From positions 1-43,900 of the forward strand of contig PLFE01000180.1 in NCBI GenBank assembly GCA_003136675.1: 43,900 nt of DNA, given 5' to 3'. Made by a program: the position numbers and the translations under genes. Source of the stretch: Bryobacterales bacterium. GTDB lineage: Bacteria; Acidobacteriota; Terriglobia; Bryobacterales; Bryobacteraceae. Positions 16,936-24,647 of the stretch are shown one piece after another. The notes beneath the pieces were generated by a model. The model was not told where the DNA came from and ran no database searches. It saw only the letters and a list, made by a program, of their open reading frames with translations. Position 1 is the first letter of the stretch. Each line of letters starts with the position of its first letter.

Positions 16936-18233
16936 ACCGAATTGGCCGGTCGATCTACGTGCGCATACTGCTCTGGGTATTCGCCACGCTGGCGGTGGCC
17001 CTGGGCCCATTCCTGTTCATTTCGAACTACTATGGAACGCGCGTGAACCACCATATCTTCGACCGGTTGAATAACATGCAAAGGGACCAGGCGATTGAGG
17101 CCTACGAAGCCGGTGGCTCCAGCGGGCTGCAAGAGAACCTGCGCAAGCTCGAGAAATACTTCCCGGGCGAACACTTTCTGACCGACTCCGCCGGCAGGGA
17201 CCTGGTGACCGGAGGAGATCATTCCGCTTTGCTGGCGGAGGCACGGGAGCGCGGTAACGGGCCGCCGAAGCGCGGGAGCCATCTCATTTTCGCCAAGCCA
17301 TCCAATGACGGCCGCTACTGGTTTTTCGCCACTGCGCCACCGCCTTTCACACCCTGGAGTTTCCTTTTCTACTACGTGCTCATCATTGGCGTGGTAGCGG
17401 CGCTGTGCTGGGTGCTGGCCGCTTCTATCGGGGTCCCTTTGCGTAGGCTGGCCCGCACCGTGGAACGGTTCGGCCGTGGGGATTTGACCGCGCGCGCCAA
17501 CATGACCCGGAGCGATGAAATCGGGCAGATGGCGCGCGCGTTCGATGTGATGGGCGACCGCATCGGGACACTGCTCACCGCGGAGCGGCGCCTGCTGCGC
17601 GACATCTCGCACGAGCTTCGTTCGCCGCTGGCGCGGTTGAGCTTTGCCGCGGAACTGCTGCGGACCGCCGACGACCGCGAAGCCGCCGCGGCCCGCATTC
17701 GCAAGGAAATCGCCCGGCTCAGCGTTCTGGTGGGCTCGCTGCTGGAGATGACCCGCGCTGAGGGCGACCCCGAGTCGCGCAAGTTTGAACCGATCGATCT
17801 CTCCGGATTGCTCGAAGGAATCGCCTATGATTGCCGCGTCGAGGCGGATGCCAAACGGTGTCGGGTGGAACTGGCGACAAGCGCTTTGCAGATCGCCGGC
17901 GACCAGGAATTGCTGCGCCGTGCAATCGAAAACGTAGTGCGGAACGCGATTCGTTACGCGCCTGAAGGAAGCGCGATTCAGATCAACGCGGCACCCCGGG
18001 ACAACTCGGCCATCGTGACAGTGCGGGATTATGGACCGGGCGTTCCCGGTGACTCGCTCTCTCGAATTTTCACGCCGTTCTACCGCGTGGACCCATCGAG
18101 GGACAGTTCCACGGGCGGCGTAGGGTTGGGGCTGGCCATTGCTTCGCGCGCCATCTCCTTACATCAGGGATGCATTTCGGCGGCTAACGAGCAGCCTGGG
18201 TTGCTGGTGACGATCGAACTTCCGCTGCGATAG
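16932..18233 (+). CDS. Membrane sensor histidine kinase (CpxA-like architecture)
   Basis: The 433-residue kinase begins with GTG overlapping the regulator stop (GTGA). Order: membrane helix 1 (about 7-28, ILLWVFATLAVALGPFLF), a short periplasmic sensor of about 110 residues, helix 2 (about 140-165, FYYVLIIGVVAALCWVLAA), HAMP linker (VPLRRLARTVERFGRGDL), dimerisation domain with His227 in DISHELRSPLARL, and an ATPase with N-box ENVVRNAIRYAP, G1 VRDYGPGVPGD, F-box IFTPFYRVD and G2 GGVGLGLAIA. It senses an unknown envelope cue and phosphorylates the adjacent regulator. All catalytic motifs are intact, whereas one gene of the likely target locus (the PepSY partner) is broken. Confidence 0.94.
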   Translation: MNRIGRSIYVRILLWVFATLAVALGPFLFISNYYGTRVNHHIFDRLNNMQRDQAIEAYEAGGSSGLQENLRKLEKYFPGEHFLTDSAGRDLVTGGDHSALLAEARERGNGPPKRGSHLIFAKPSNDGRYWFFATAPPPFTPWSFLFYYVLIIGVVAALCWVLAASIGVPLRRLARTVERFGRGDLTARANMTRSDEIGQMARAFDVMGDRIGTLLTAERRLLRDISHELRSPLARLSFAAELLRTADDREAAAARIRKEIARLSVLVGSLLEMTRAEGDPESRKFEPIDLSGLLEGIAYDCRVEADAKRCRVELATSALQIAGDQELLRRAIENVVRNAIRYAPEGSAIQINAAPRDNSAIVTVRDYGPGVPGDSLSRIFTPFYRVDPSRDSSTGGVGLGLAIASRAISLHQGCISAANEQPGLLVTIELPLR

Positions 18234-18321
18234 CGGGGGGACGGCGGCTCCTTTGCGCTTGATGGGAGTTATAACCCGGCAGGTTTGCTGTTGACGCTAG
18301 ACTTGAAGATGGTGATGACGG

Positions 18322-18456
18322 ATGCGGATTGACCGGATAGTCGTTCAAAACTTCAGCGGGTTTGAGCTGCGGGAATTTACGTTCGATCCGAATTGCCTGT
18401 CACGGATTCGAGGGGGGGCGGGGAATGAAGGTCGAACATTGGTATTGTCAGGCTGA
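18322..18456 (+). pseudogene. 5' remnant of an AAA ATPase gene (PtuA-like)
   Basis: The frame from ATG 18322 reads MRIDRIVVQNFSGFELREF then TFDPN, the typical first strand of SMC-like defence ATPases of the PtuA/OLD type, where a GxNGxGKT P-loop should follow about ten residues later. Instead the frame continues into unrelated sequence and stops at 18454-18456. Only about 24 codons are homologous; the rest of the gene is gone, with the breakpoint followed closely by HNH-endonuclease sequence. Upstream (18234-18321) I see nothing recognisable. Confidence 0.65.
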
Positions 18457-18765
18457 ATATCCCGAAGAACAGCTCAGGTACTCAAATCTGTTGGGAGCCT
18501 GCATGGCATCCGACGACCCCGATTTCAACCAAGAGCTGAATGTAGTCCTAAACTTGAACGAGGCTCGCCTCAGGAACAACAGGAAAGCCACCCTAGACGG
18601 ACCCTAGACGGGTTTCTGCAAGCAGGGCGCAGATCAGGTCCATGGCATGTCGCAAGACTGAAGAAGTGGCTGCAGGAATGGAACGGCGAAACCGGTACGA
18701 ATGATCTTATGCCTTACTGTCAGGTAGTAGTCTACTGGCTTCGAAAGCGCTTAGCTCGCGGCTGA
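18425..18765 (+). pseudogene. HNH endonuclease remnant (PtuB / TIGR02646-like) with deletion and frameshift
   Basis: From ATG 18425 the text KVEHWYCQAE...LRYSNLLGACM is the metal-binding/early HNH region of the PtuB-type endonucleases of Septu and some retron systems. The middle (with the expected HCD..KG motif) is missing, and the sequence resumes as NQELNVVLNLNEARLRNNRK, another family signature. An 11-bp tandem duplication at 18590-18611 then shifts the frame and creates a stop at 18605-18607. In the restored frame the C-terminus reads LKKWLQEWNGETG and PYCQVVVYWLRKRLARG up to TGA at 18763-18765. The preceding AAA ATPase start is what is expected for PtuA-PtuB order, so this is a dead Septu-like defence locus. 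Confidence 0.7.
18590..18611 (+). repeat. Perfect 11-bp tandem duplication causing a frameshift
   Basis: ACCCTAGACGG occurs twice back to back (18590-18600 and 18601-18611). Removing one copy joins KATLDG directly to FLQAGRRSG in a single frame and removes the stop, so the duplication is the frameshifting event in the HNH remnant. Confidence 0.9.
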
Positions 18766-18913
18766 AAAAGCATTTTCGGGGCGAGACCCGCGCGCGGTGC
18801 AAGGCGCATGGAGACCGATGCTTTCATGTTTGATTGGAATTCACTGTTCGACAGCCCCCCCTGAAAATCCATTTCCTGGAAACTTCCCCCGCGATCTCGA
18901 ACGTCATCTATAC

Positions 18914-19549
18914 ATGCTTCCCGGATTCATTACTTTGGCTCTCACAGTTTCCACCCTGATGCCGAACCAGCAACCGGCTAACGCAACCGCTCCCGATGAC
19001 ACGCCGCAGCCCACTTCCGGACCGCATTCCCCGGAATGGAAGGGACTGACTGTAAAAGAAAAGTTGCACTATGATTGGCGGCACCTGTTCGATTTTGAAA
19101 ATGTGGTGTTCGCGGGCGTGGGGGCGAGTTTCGATCAGTGGCGCGACAAGCCCTCCCAATGGGGTGAGGGATGGGGTCCATTCTTCGGACGCTACGGTTC
19201 ACATCTGGGGCAGTACGCCGTACAGCGCAGCATCATGTTTCCGGTTCAGGCGATCGACCACGAAGACACGCGCTATTTCCGATCGAAGCGGACCACGTTT
19301 CAGGGACGGCTGGGAGACGCCTTTCTCCACACCATCTGGAGGCACAATGATAGCGGCGGGATGATGCCGGCGTACAGTGAATTTCTGGGAGATTACGGGG
19401 CGGCGGCGCGCATGTGGTGGCCCGACCAATACCATACCGGTTCCGCGATGTTTGTCGCCGGCTCAGACACCATTCTGGTGGATGCGGGGATCAACGTGTT
19501 TCACGAGTTTAAGCCCGACATCATGCGCTGGCTGCACTTCGAGCACTGA
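18914..19549 (+). CDS. Secreted protein of an acidobacterial conserved family
   Basis: The 211-residue product from ATG 18914 starts with a signal-peptide-like segment (MLPGFITLALTVSTLMPNQ), then reads LTVKEKLHYDWRHLFDF, an HEDTRYFRSK motif, a Gly-rich stretch and a terminal VFHEFKPDIMRW. A DPRYF-like motif followed by a final EFxPDI is a pattern I recall from a family of exported acidobacterial proteins of unknown function; this is memory, not a search. The frame is open back to 18797, but that extension has no signal peptide and unusual composition. No clear ribosome-binding site precedes 18914. It is a single gene, converging on the U32 gene 26 bp away, and its stop is inside a 14-bp tandem duplication. 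Confidence 0.7.
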   Translation: MLPGFITLALTVSTLMPNQQPANATAPDDTPQPTSGPHSPEWKGLTVKEKLHYDWRHLFDFENVVFAGVGASFDQWRDKPSQWGEGWGPFFGRYGSHLGQYAVQRSIMFPVQAIDHEDTRYFRSKRTTFQGRLGDAFLHTIWRHNDSGGMMPAYSEFLGDYGAAARMWWPDQYHTGSAMFVAGSDTILVDAGINVFHEFKPDIMRWLHFEH

Positions 19550-19564
19550 GCTTCGAGCACTGAT
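19537..19564 (+). repeat. 14-bp tandem duplication across a stop codon
   Basis: CTTCGAGCACTGAG (19537-19550) is followed directly by CTTCGAGCACTGAT (19551-19564), 13 of 14 bases identical. Each copy carries the same HFEH-stop coding end, so the duplication left the protein unchanged. Confidence 0.9.
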
Positions 19565-19575
19565 CTTGCAGCGAC

Positions 19576-22020
19576 CTATTGCAGAACGAGCAGGCTGCCT
19601 TCCGTTACGCCTTGTGGGGCCGCGCGGCGCAGTTGATTTGTTAGCGCGGCGGCCGTGATGCGGCCATCGAGAGCCGCCTGCCAGGCTTCGGTGACGCGGA
19701 TCAGTTGCTCGGCGGATTCGTGCACAAACTCCAGGCGAAAGTGGCGGATACCGGCTTCGAGCCACTCGGCAAAGTGCGCTGCGGCGTGCTGGGCTTCAGC
19801 GCCGAATACGGTGTTACGGCACCCGACATCGGCGATGACGGGATGCTCGCGGCCGGAGTGGTCCCGCAGCGCGACCTCGTGCTTCTCACAGGGGCGTCCG
19901 CAATCCCGGTAACTGGTTCCGGTGGATAGGAAACGGCAGAAGACGCAATGCTCTGTGTGGAAGACAGGCAGGTGCTGGTAGGCGACCACTTCGATGCGAG
20001 CACCAGCGAATCGCGCGAGTTCCGAGATTTGGGCGGCGTTGAGGTCGTGTGTGGGCGTGATGCGCGTGAGCCCGGTTTCAAGAAGCAGTTCCGCGGTGAG
20101 GGAGTTGGCCGCGTTGAGGCTGAAGTCGCCGATGAGCGCTGGGTGCGGACGGCCGCGCAGGTTTTCGAGGATGCCGGTGGCGCGCACAAGGATGTCGCAT
20201 TCCAGGCTGAGCAGGAAGTTGACGATTTTCTCTTCTCCGGGTTTTAGAACGCGCGGTGTGGCGACGCGCGCCCGAACCGCGCGGGATTTGATGCGGTCAA
20301 TCGAAGGGCGGAGGCCGTAGAGGTCGAGATAGTCGAGCGTGATCGATGCGGGGGTCAGGGTGAGCGCGGCGTCGAGTTGCGCGGGGGTGCGGACCAGGAG
20401 ATGCAGTTCGGGGGGTGCCCCGGGTGCTGCGCCGGTGGGCGTGTGTGCGGGCGCTCGCTCGACGGCGACGTTGTCCACGACCGTGTTGACGCGGGAACGG
20501 GATTGGAGCGCTTGCAACTGGCCGACCGCTTCGCGGCGCATCTGATTGAGTAGGGACGCAGGCACGAAGGGCGAACCCGCCGTGTCAAGTTCGATTCCGT
20601 CGAGTTGGTAAGGGGTGTTGCCGAGGCGGCTGAGTTGATCGAGCTTCAGCGACTCGCTGCGCGCGGCCGCGAGCGGGGCAGGCGATTGGACGGTGACGGT
20701 GATGTTGGGCAGGGACCATTTCATGACAAGCCGCTCGCCTTCGCGGGCGGTCACGTGAACCTTGACGGGCTGCTTTTGGGCGGGGATGGCGCGAATGGTG
20801 CGATCGAGATCGGGATCATGCGAGCGCCAGATCGGGTCGCCCTGACGGATTCTTTGGAACCGGATGGCGTTGTTGGCAAATTGGAGTTCGAGCGTACCTC
20901 GCCGGTTTTCCGCGCTGTAAATGCGGCCACCCTCCTCGGGTTCTTCGGGACTGCGCCAATCGGCTGCATCGAACACCACGCCGTCGCCGGGTTTGAGCGG
21001 TGAGGTCGCGTGCGCGGCGGACGGTTCGATGATCACGCTGTCAACGGTGGTGGAGAGCACGCGTCCCATGAAGACACCGCGATGGCGCGGAGCGCGGCCT
21101 TCGACAACGGCTTGGTGATTCGTGCCGGTGAGGAAGTAGGGGCCGAGTCCGCGTGAATAGATCTGTTCGAGCTGCAGCTTTTCGAGCGGCGTGATGACGG
21201 GTTCGCGGCCTGCCCACGCTTCGTCCACCGCTTTGCGATAAGCGCTGGTGGTGAGTGCGACGTAGTCCGCGTCCTTGTAACGCCCTTCGATTTTCAGGGT
21301 AGAGACGCCGGACTGGATGATTTCGGGGATGTGTTCGAGGCTATAGAGATCTCCGGGCGAGAGCAGGTAGCGGGCGTCGCCGAGTGGAGTGTGGCCGCCA
21401 TCGACCAAAAGATCGTAGGGCAGACGGCAGGTTTGCGCGCACTGGCCGCGATTGGCGCTGCGTCCGCCCCAGGCTTCGCTGGAGAAGCATTGCCCGGAGT
21501 AGGCCACGCAGAGCGCGCCGTGAACGAAAATTTCCAGTTCGCAATCCGATGCGGCGGCGATGGCGCGGATTTCGGCGAGAGAGAGTTCGCGCGCGAGCGT
21601 GACTCGATCGACCCCGAGCGTGCGCGCGAAAGCCACCCCTTCCGCGCTCGTGATGCTCATCTGGGTGCTGGCGTGGATTTCGATATCCGGAGCGATGCGG
21701 CGTGCGAGTTTGGCGATGCCGAGGTCTTGAATGATGAGGGCGTCGGCTCCGGCGCGGGCAATGGCGGCGATGGAATCGGCGGCTTGCTTGAGTTCCTGTT
21801 CGAAGACGAGCGTGTTGAACGTGACGAAGCCGCGGACGCCGCGGGCATGGAGCGTGCCCATCACTTCGGGGAGTTCTTCGATGTCGAAGCCTACTTTGGC
21901 TCGGGCGCTGAAATGCTTGAGGCCGAAGTAGACAGCGTCGGCTCCGGCGTCGATGGCGGCGCGGAGTTGTGGCCAGTAGCCGGCGGGGCTCATGACTTCG
22001 GGCTTGCGGGGAGACTGCAT
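19576..22020 (-). CDS. U32 family protein (RlhA/YhbU-like), DUF3656-containing
   Basis: The 814-residue protein begins with a TIM-barrel-like U32 domain (MSPAGYWPQLRAAIDAGAD, VYFGLKHFSARAK) and carries the U32 signature EIFVHGALCVAYSGQCF followed by RGQCAQTCRLPY, which supply clustered cysteines. The middle is DUF3656-like and the C-terminal part repeats a second cysteine cluster (CVFCRFLS, YRDCGRPCEKHE, DVGCRNTVFG). Long U32 proteins of this design include E. coli RlhA, needed for 5-hydroxycytidine in 23S rRNA, and are now seen as cofactor-dependent RNA hydroxylases rather than peptidases. Role by family resemblance only. It lies 12 bp downstream of a YkgJ-type protein in one unit. Confidence 0.85.
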   Translation of the reverse strand: MQSPRKPEVMSPAGYWPQLRAAIDAGADAVYFGLKHFSARAKVGFDIEELPEVMGTLHARGVRGFVTFNTLVFEQELKQAADSIAAIARAGADALIIQDLGIAKLARRIAPDIEIHASTQMSITSAEGVAFARTLGVDRVTLARELSLAEIRAIAAASDCELEIFVHGALCVAYSGQCFSSEAWGGRSANRGQCAQTCRLPYDLLVDGGHTPLGDARYLLSPGDLYSLEHIPEIIQSGVSTLKIEGRYKDADYVALTTSAYRKAVDEAWAGREPVITPLEKLQLEQIYSRGLGPYFLTGTNHQAVVEGRAPRHRGVFMGRVLSTTVDSVIIEPSAAHATSPLKPGDGVVFDAADWRSPEEPEEGGRIYSAENRRGTLELQFANNAIRFQRIRQGDPIWRSHDPDLDRTIRAIPAQKQPVKVHVTAREGERLVMKWSLPNITVTVQSPAPLAAARSESLKLDQLSRLGNTPYQLDGIELDTAGSPFVPASLLNQMRREAVGQLQALQSRSRVNTVVDNVAVERAPAHTPTGAAPGAPPELHLLVRTPAQLDAALTLTPASITLDYLDLYGLRPSIDRIKSRAVRARVATPRVLKPGEEKIVNFLLSLECDILVRATGILENLRGRPHPALIGDFSLNAANSLTAELLLETGLTRITPTHDLNAAQISELARFAGARIEVVAYQHLPVFHTEHCVFCRFLSTGTSYRDCGRPCEKHEVALRDHSGREHPVIADVGCRNTVFGAEAQHAAAHFAEWLEAGIRHFRLEFVHESAEQLIRVTEAWQAALDGRITAAALTNQLRRAAPQGVTEGSLLVLQ

Positions 22021-22032
22021 GGAGGGCTGCTC

Positions 22033-22497
22033 TTACCAGCGTAGCGCCTGCGCGATGGTTGTTTCTTCAGGCGTGGCATCTAGGGATTCCACATCGAGCG
22101 GAACGGCGCAGGCGACGATCTGTTCGTCAGTGGCGCCGCTATAGCAGAGTTCGCAGACGCCGACCACGCTTTCGTTCTGAAGGAACGCGGGGCCGAAGGT
22201 GCGGCAGGTGAGCGGGCGGAAGTCGTAGAGCTCGCAGAATCCGGTGTCCGGGTCGAGAACGGGGCACGGGTCGTCGTCACCCTGGTCGAGTTGCGCGCGG
22301 TGGCGAATGAGCGCGGCGCGAGCTGGGTCGAGTTCCGCGAGGCCGCGGTGTAGGCGGGCGACGTCGGTTGTGCTGATGGGGAACGGTCCGTGGCAGCATT
22401 GCGTGCAGCCGGGGCGGCACGCTAACCAGCCTCCGCTCTTACGGGCGGCTTCAGCGAGAGCGGCGTCCACGATTTGGATGAGTTCGCTGTCAACCAT
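22033..22497 (-). CDS. YkgJ-family cysteine-cluster protein
   Basis: The 154-residue cytoplasmic protein carries the zinc/iron-chelating cysteine cluster of the YkgJ (UPF0153) family: CRPGCTQCCHGPFPIS near residue 27-42, CPVLDPDTGFCELYDFRP near 78 and CRTFGP. A further CELC motif lies near residue 115. Function of the family is unknown; metal binding is the only safe statement. It is transcribed towards the U32 gene with a 12-bp gap and diverges from queC across 41 bp, so it sits in a neighbourhood of RNA-modification genes. Confidence 0.85.
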   Translation of the reverse strand: MVDSELIQIVDAALAEAARKSGGWLACRPGCTQCCHGPFPISTTDVARLHRGLAELDPARAALIRHRAQLDQGDDDPCPVLDPDTGFCELYDFRPLTCRTFGPAFLQNESVVGVCELCYSGATDEQIVACAVPLDVESLDATPEETTIAQALRW

Positions 22498-22538
22498 GCT
22501 GCTTTCCAGTCTAGCGGCGTTTGCGAGAATTTATTCAC

Positions 22539-23213
22539 ATGCCAAAAGCAGTCTGTTTGTTGAGTGGGGGGCTTGATTCATCAACGTGTCTTGCCTTTGC
22601 GAAACGCGCCGGGTTCGAAGTGTATGCTCTGTCATTCGACTACGGGCAGCGGCATCGTGTGGAACTGGAAGCGGCCGCGCGTGTAGCGCGGGCTGCGGGC
22701 GTGGCGGATCACAAGACCGCCAAGCTGGATCTGCGGATGTTCGGGGGGTCGGCACTTACGGATCAGATCGCGGTTCCAAAGGGGCGCTCGGTGGCGGAGA
22801 TGTCTGGCGAGATTCCGGTGACGTATGTACCGGCGCGAAATACCGTCTTTCTTTCGTTTGCCCTGGCGTGGGCGGAAGTGCTGGAGGCTTCGGATGTATT
22901 TATTGGCGTGAACGCGCTGGATTATTCGGGATATCCAGATTGCCGCCCCGAGTTTCTGGAGGCATTCGAGAAGATGGCGAATCTGGCCACGAAGACGGGC
23001 GTGCAAGGGAGAACGCATTTGAAGATCCACGCGCCTCTGATTGACAGGTCGAAAGCGGACATCGTGCGCCTGGCTCTGGAATTGGGAGTTGACCTGGCGC
23101 TGACGCATAGCTGCTACGATCCGGATGCCGGCGGCCGCGCTTGCGGGGAATGCGATTCGTGTCTGCTGCGGGCCAAGGGATTTGCGGAAGCTGGGGTTGT
23201 CGACCCGGTATGA
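22539..23213 (+). CDS. queC: 7-cyano-7-deazaguanine synthase QueC
   Basis: The 224-residue enzyme converts 7-carboxy-7-deazaguanine to preQ0 in queuosine biosynthesis using ATP and ammonia. It shows the PP-loop [12 protein letters not shown], the following [40 protein letters not shown] and the C-terminal zinc site HSCYDP...[17 protein letters not shown] 22539 gives the normal family N-terminus ([10 protein letters not shown]); a TTG six codons upstream (22521) is less likely. The stop overlaps the queE start (ATGA), so the two are translationally coupled. No preQ1 riboswitch fold was recognised in the 41-bp upstream gap. Confidence 0.96.
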   Translation: MPKAVCLLSGGLDSSTCLAFAKRAGFEVYALSFDYGQRHRVELEAAARVARAAGVADHKTAKLDLRMFGGSALTDQIAVPKGRSVAEMSGEIPVTYVPARNTVFLSFALAWAEVLEASDVFIGVNALDYSGYPDCRPEFLEAFEKMANLATKTGVQGRTHLKIHAPLIDRSKADIVRLALELGVDLALTHSCYDPDAGGRACGECDSCLLRAKGFAEAGVVDPV

Positions 23214-23881
23214 AGATCGCGGAGATCTTCTATTCGATACAAGGGGAGGGTTCCCTGGTAGGCGCGCCTTCGGTGTTTGTGCGGACCAGCGGGTGTAACT
23301 TGCGGTGTTCGTGGTGCGATACACCTTATACATCCTGGCGCCCCGAAGGCGAGGAGTTATCGCTGGATGAGATTGTGACGAGGGTAGCTGAGTATAGCGC
23401 TCCCTACGTGGTGCTGACCGGCGGAGAACCAATGATTGCGCCGGGGGTCGGTGAACTTACCCGATTGCTGCGCGACGGAGGTGCGCATCTGACGATTGAA
23501 ACCGCCGGAACCGTTTTTCAGGAAGTGGCTTGCGATTTAATGTCGATTAGTCCGAAGCTGAGTAACTCAACTCCGGAAGGCGTCTTTCGGGCCCAGCATG
23601 AGCGGCTACGGTTTCAGCCGGAGGTACTCCGGAGGTTTATGGCTGGTTATGACTATCAGTTGAAGTTCGTCATCGCCGAGCCGGGTGACATGGAGGAAGT
23701 GAAGATGGTGTTGGATGGGGTGAAGGCCGACCCGCGTAAAGTAATTTTGATGCCGGAAGGCCGGGACGCGGCGACGCTACAGGCACGTGGGGTGTGGCTG
23801 GCGGAGATCTGTAAGTCCGAGGGGTACAGGCTAAGTCCAAGGCTGCATGTGGATTTATGGGGCGACCGGCGCGGGGTTTAG
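23210..23881 (+). CDS. queE: 7-carboxy-7-deazaguanine synthase QueE
   Basis: The 223-residue radical-SAM enzyme makes 7-carboxy-7-deazaguanine from carboxytetrahydropterin, the step before QueC. Motifs: [20 protein letters not shown], the iron-sulfur [15 protein letters not shown] (C-x3-C-x2-C), [10 protein letters not shown] (SAM binding) and SPKLSNSTP. The terminal [11 protein letters not shown] is the usual QueE end. ATG 23210 is fixed by its 4-bp overlap with queC. Upstream pathway genes queD and folE-type are not in this window. It converges on sdhB with a 16-bp gap and no visible terminator hairpin. Confidence 0.96.
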   Translation: MKIAEIFYSIQGEGSLVGAPSVFVRTSGCNLRCSWCDTPYTSWRPEGEELSLDEIVTRVAEYSAPYVVLTGGEPMIAPGVGELTRLLRDGGAHLTIETAGTVFQEVACDLMSISPKLSNSTPEGVFRAQHERLRFQPEVLRRFMAGYDYQLKFVIAEPGDMEEVKMVLDGVKADPRKVILMPEGRDAATLQARGVWLAEICKSEGYRLSPRLHVDLWGDRRGV

Positions 23882-23897
23882 GTCCGCGAAAGCGAAA

Positions 23898-24638
23898 TCA
23901 TGCCAAGACGCCGACAAGGTAATCGCGGTTCATCTTATTGATGACCTCGAGCTTGATTTCCTTGGGACAGACCGCCTCACACAGACCAATATTGGTGCAC
24001 TGGCCAAACCCTTCCGCGTTCATCTGGCCCACCATTGACCGGGCACGCGAGTAACGTTCAGGCGCGCCCTGCGGCAGTATGTTCAGATGTGTGATTTTAG
24101 CCCCCGTGAAGAGAGCCGCTGCGGCATTGGGACAGGCGGCCACACAGGCGCCGCAACCGATGCAGGCAGCCGCGTCCATCGCTTTATCCGCGGCCTGCTT
24201 CGGAACCAGGATGGTATTGCCATCGCGCGCGCTGCCGGTGGACGCTGAGATATAACCTCCAGCGGCGATGATGCGATCAAAGGGGCGGCGATCGACAACA
24301 AGGTCCTTGATAACCGGGAACGCCGTAGCGCGCCATGGTTCGAGAAACAGGACGTCGCCATCCCGATAGTGGCGCATATGTAACTGGCAGACGGTGGTTC
24401 CGCGCTGCGGCCCATGCGCGACGCCATTAATCATGAAGCCGCAGGAACCGCAGATGCCCTCGCGGCAGTCGTGCTCGAAGGCGATGGGTTCTTCGCCTTT
24501 GGCAATCAGGCCTTCATTGACCACGTCGAGCATCTCAAGGAAAGACATGTCGGGACTGACATCTTTGGCTTCATAGCGCGTCATGCCGCCTTTTGCGGCC
24601 GCGTTCTTTTGCCGCCAAACGTGAAGAGTAAGATTCAT
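23898..24638 (-). CDS. sdhB: Succinate dehydrogenase/fumarate reductase iron-sulfur subunit
   Basis: The 246-residue subunit carries electrons from the flavoprotein to quinone via three clusters. Visible ligands: 2Fe-2S in [19 protein letters not shown] plus the later CQLH; 4Fe-4S in [12 protein letters not shown]; 3Fe-4S in [15 protein letters not shown], with CP motifs at the end of each ferredoxin half. It is the last gene of sdhC-sdhA-sdhB, 9 bp after sdhA. The sequence resembles the type B (Bacteroidetes/epsilon) subgroup rather than the E. coli enzyme. Function depends on the SdhA and SdhC genes upstream. Confidence 0.96.
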   Translation of the reverse strand: MNLTLHVWRQKNAAAKGGMTRYEAKDVSPDMSFLEMLDVVNEGLIAKGEEPIAFEHDCREGICGSCGFMINGVAHGPQRGTTVCQLHMRHYRDGDVLFLEPWRATAFPVIKDLVVDRRPFDRIIAAGGYISASTGSARDGNTILVPKQAADKAMDAAACIGCGACVAACPNAAAALFTGAKITHLNILPQGAPERYSRARSMVGQMNAEGFGQCTNIGLCEAVCPKEIKLEVINKMNRDYLVGVLA

Positions 24639-24647
24639 CTTGTGGAC

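Noticed and set aside
22498-22538. preQ1 riboswitch upstream of queC
   Set aside because: The 41-bp gap is too short and shows no aptamer-like C-rich and A-rich pairing.
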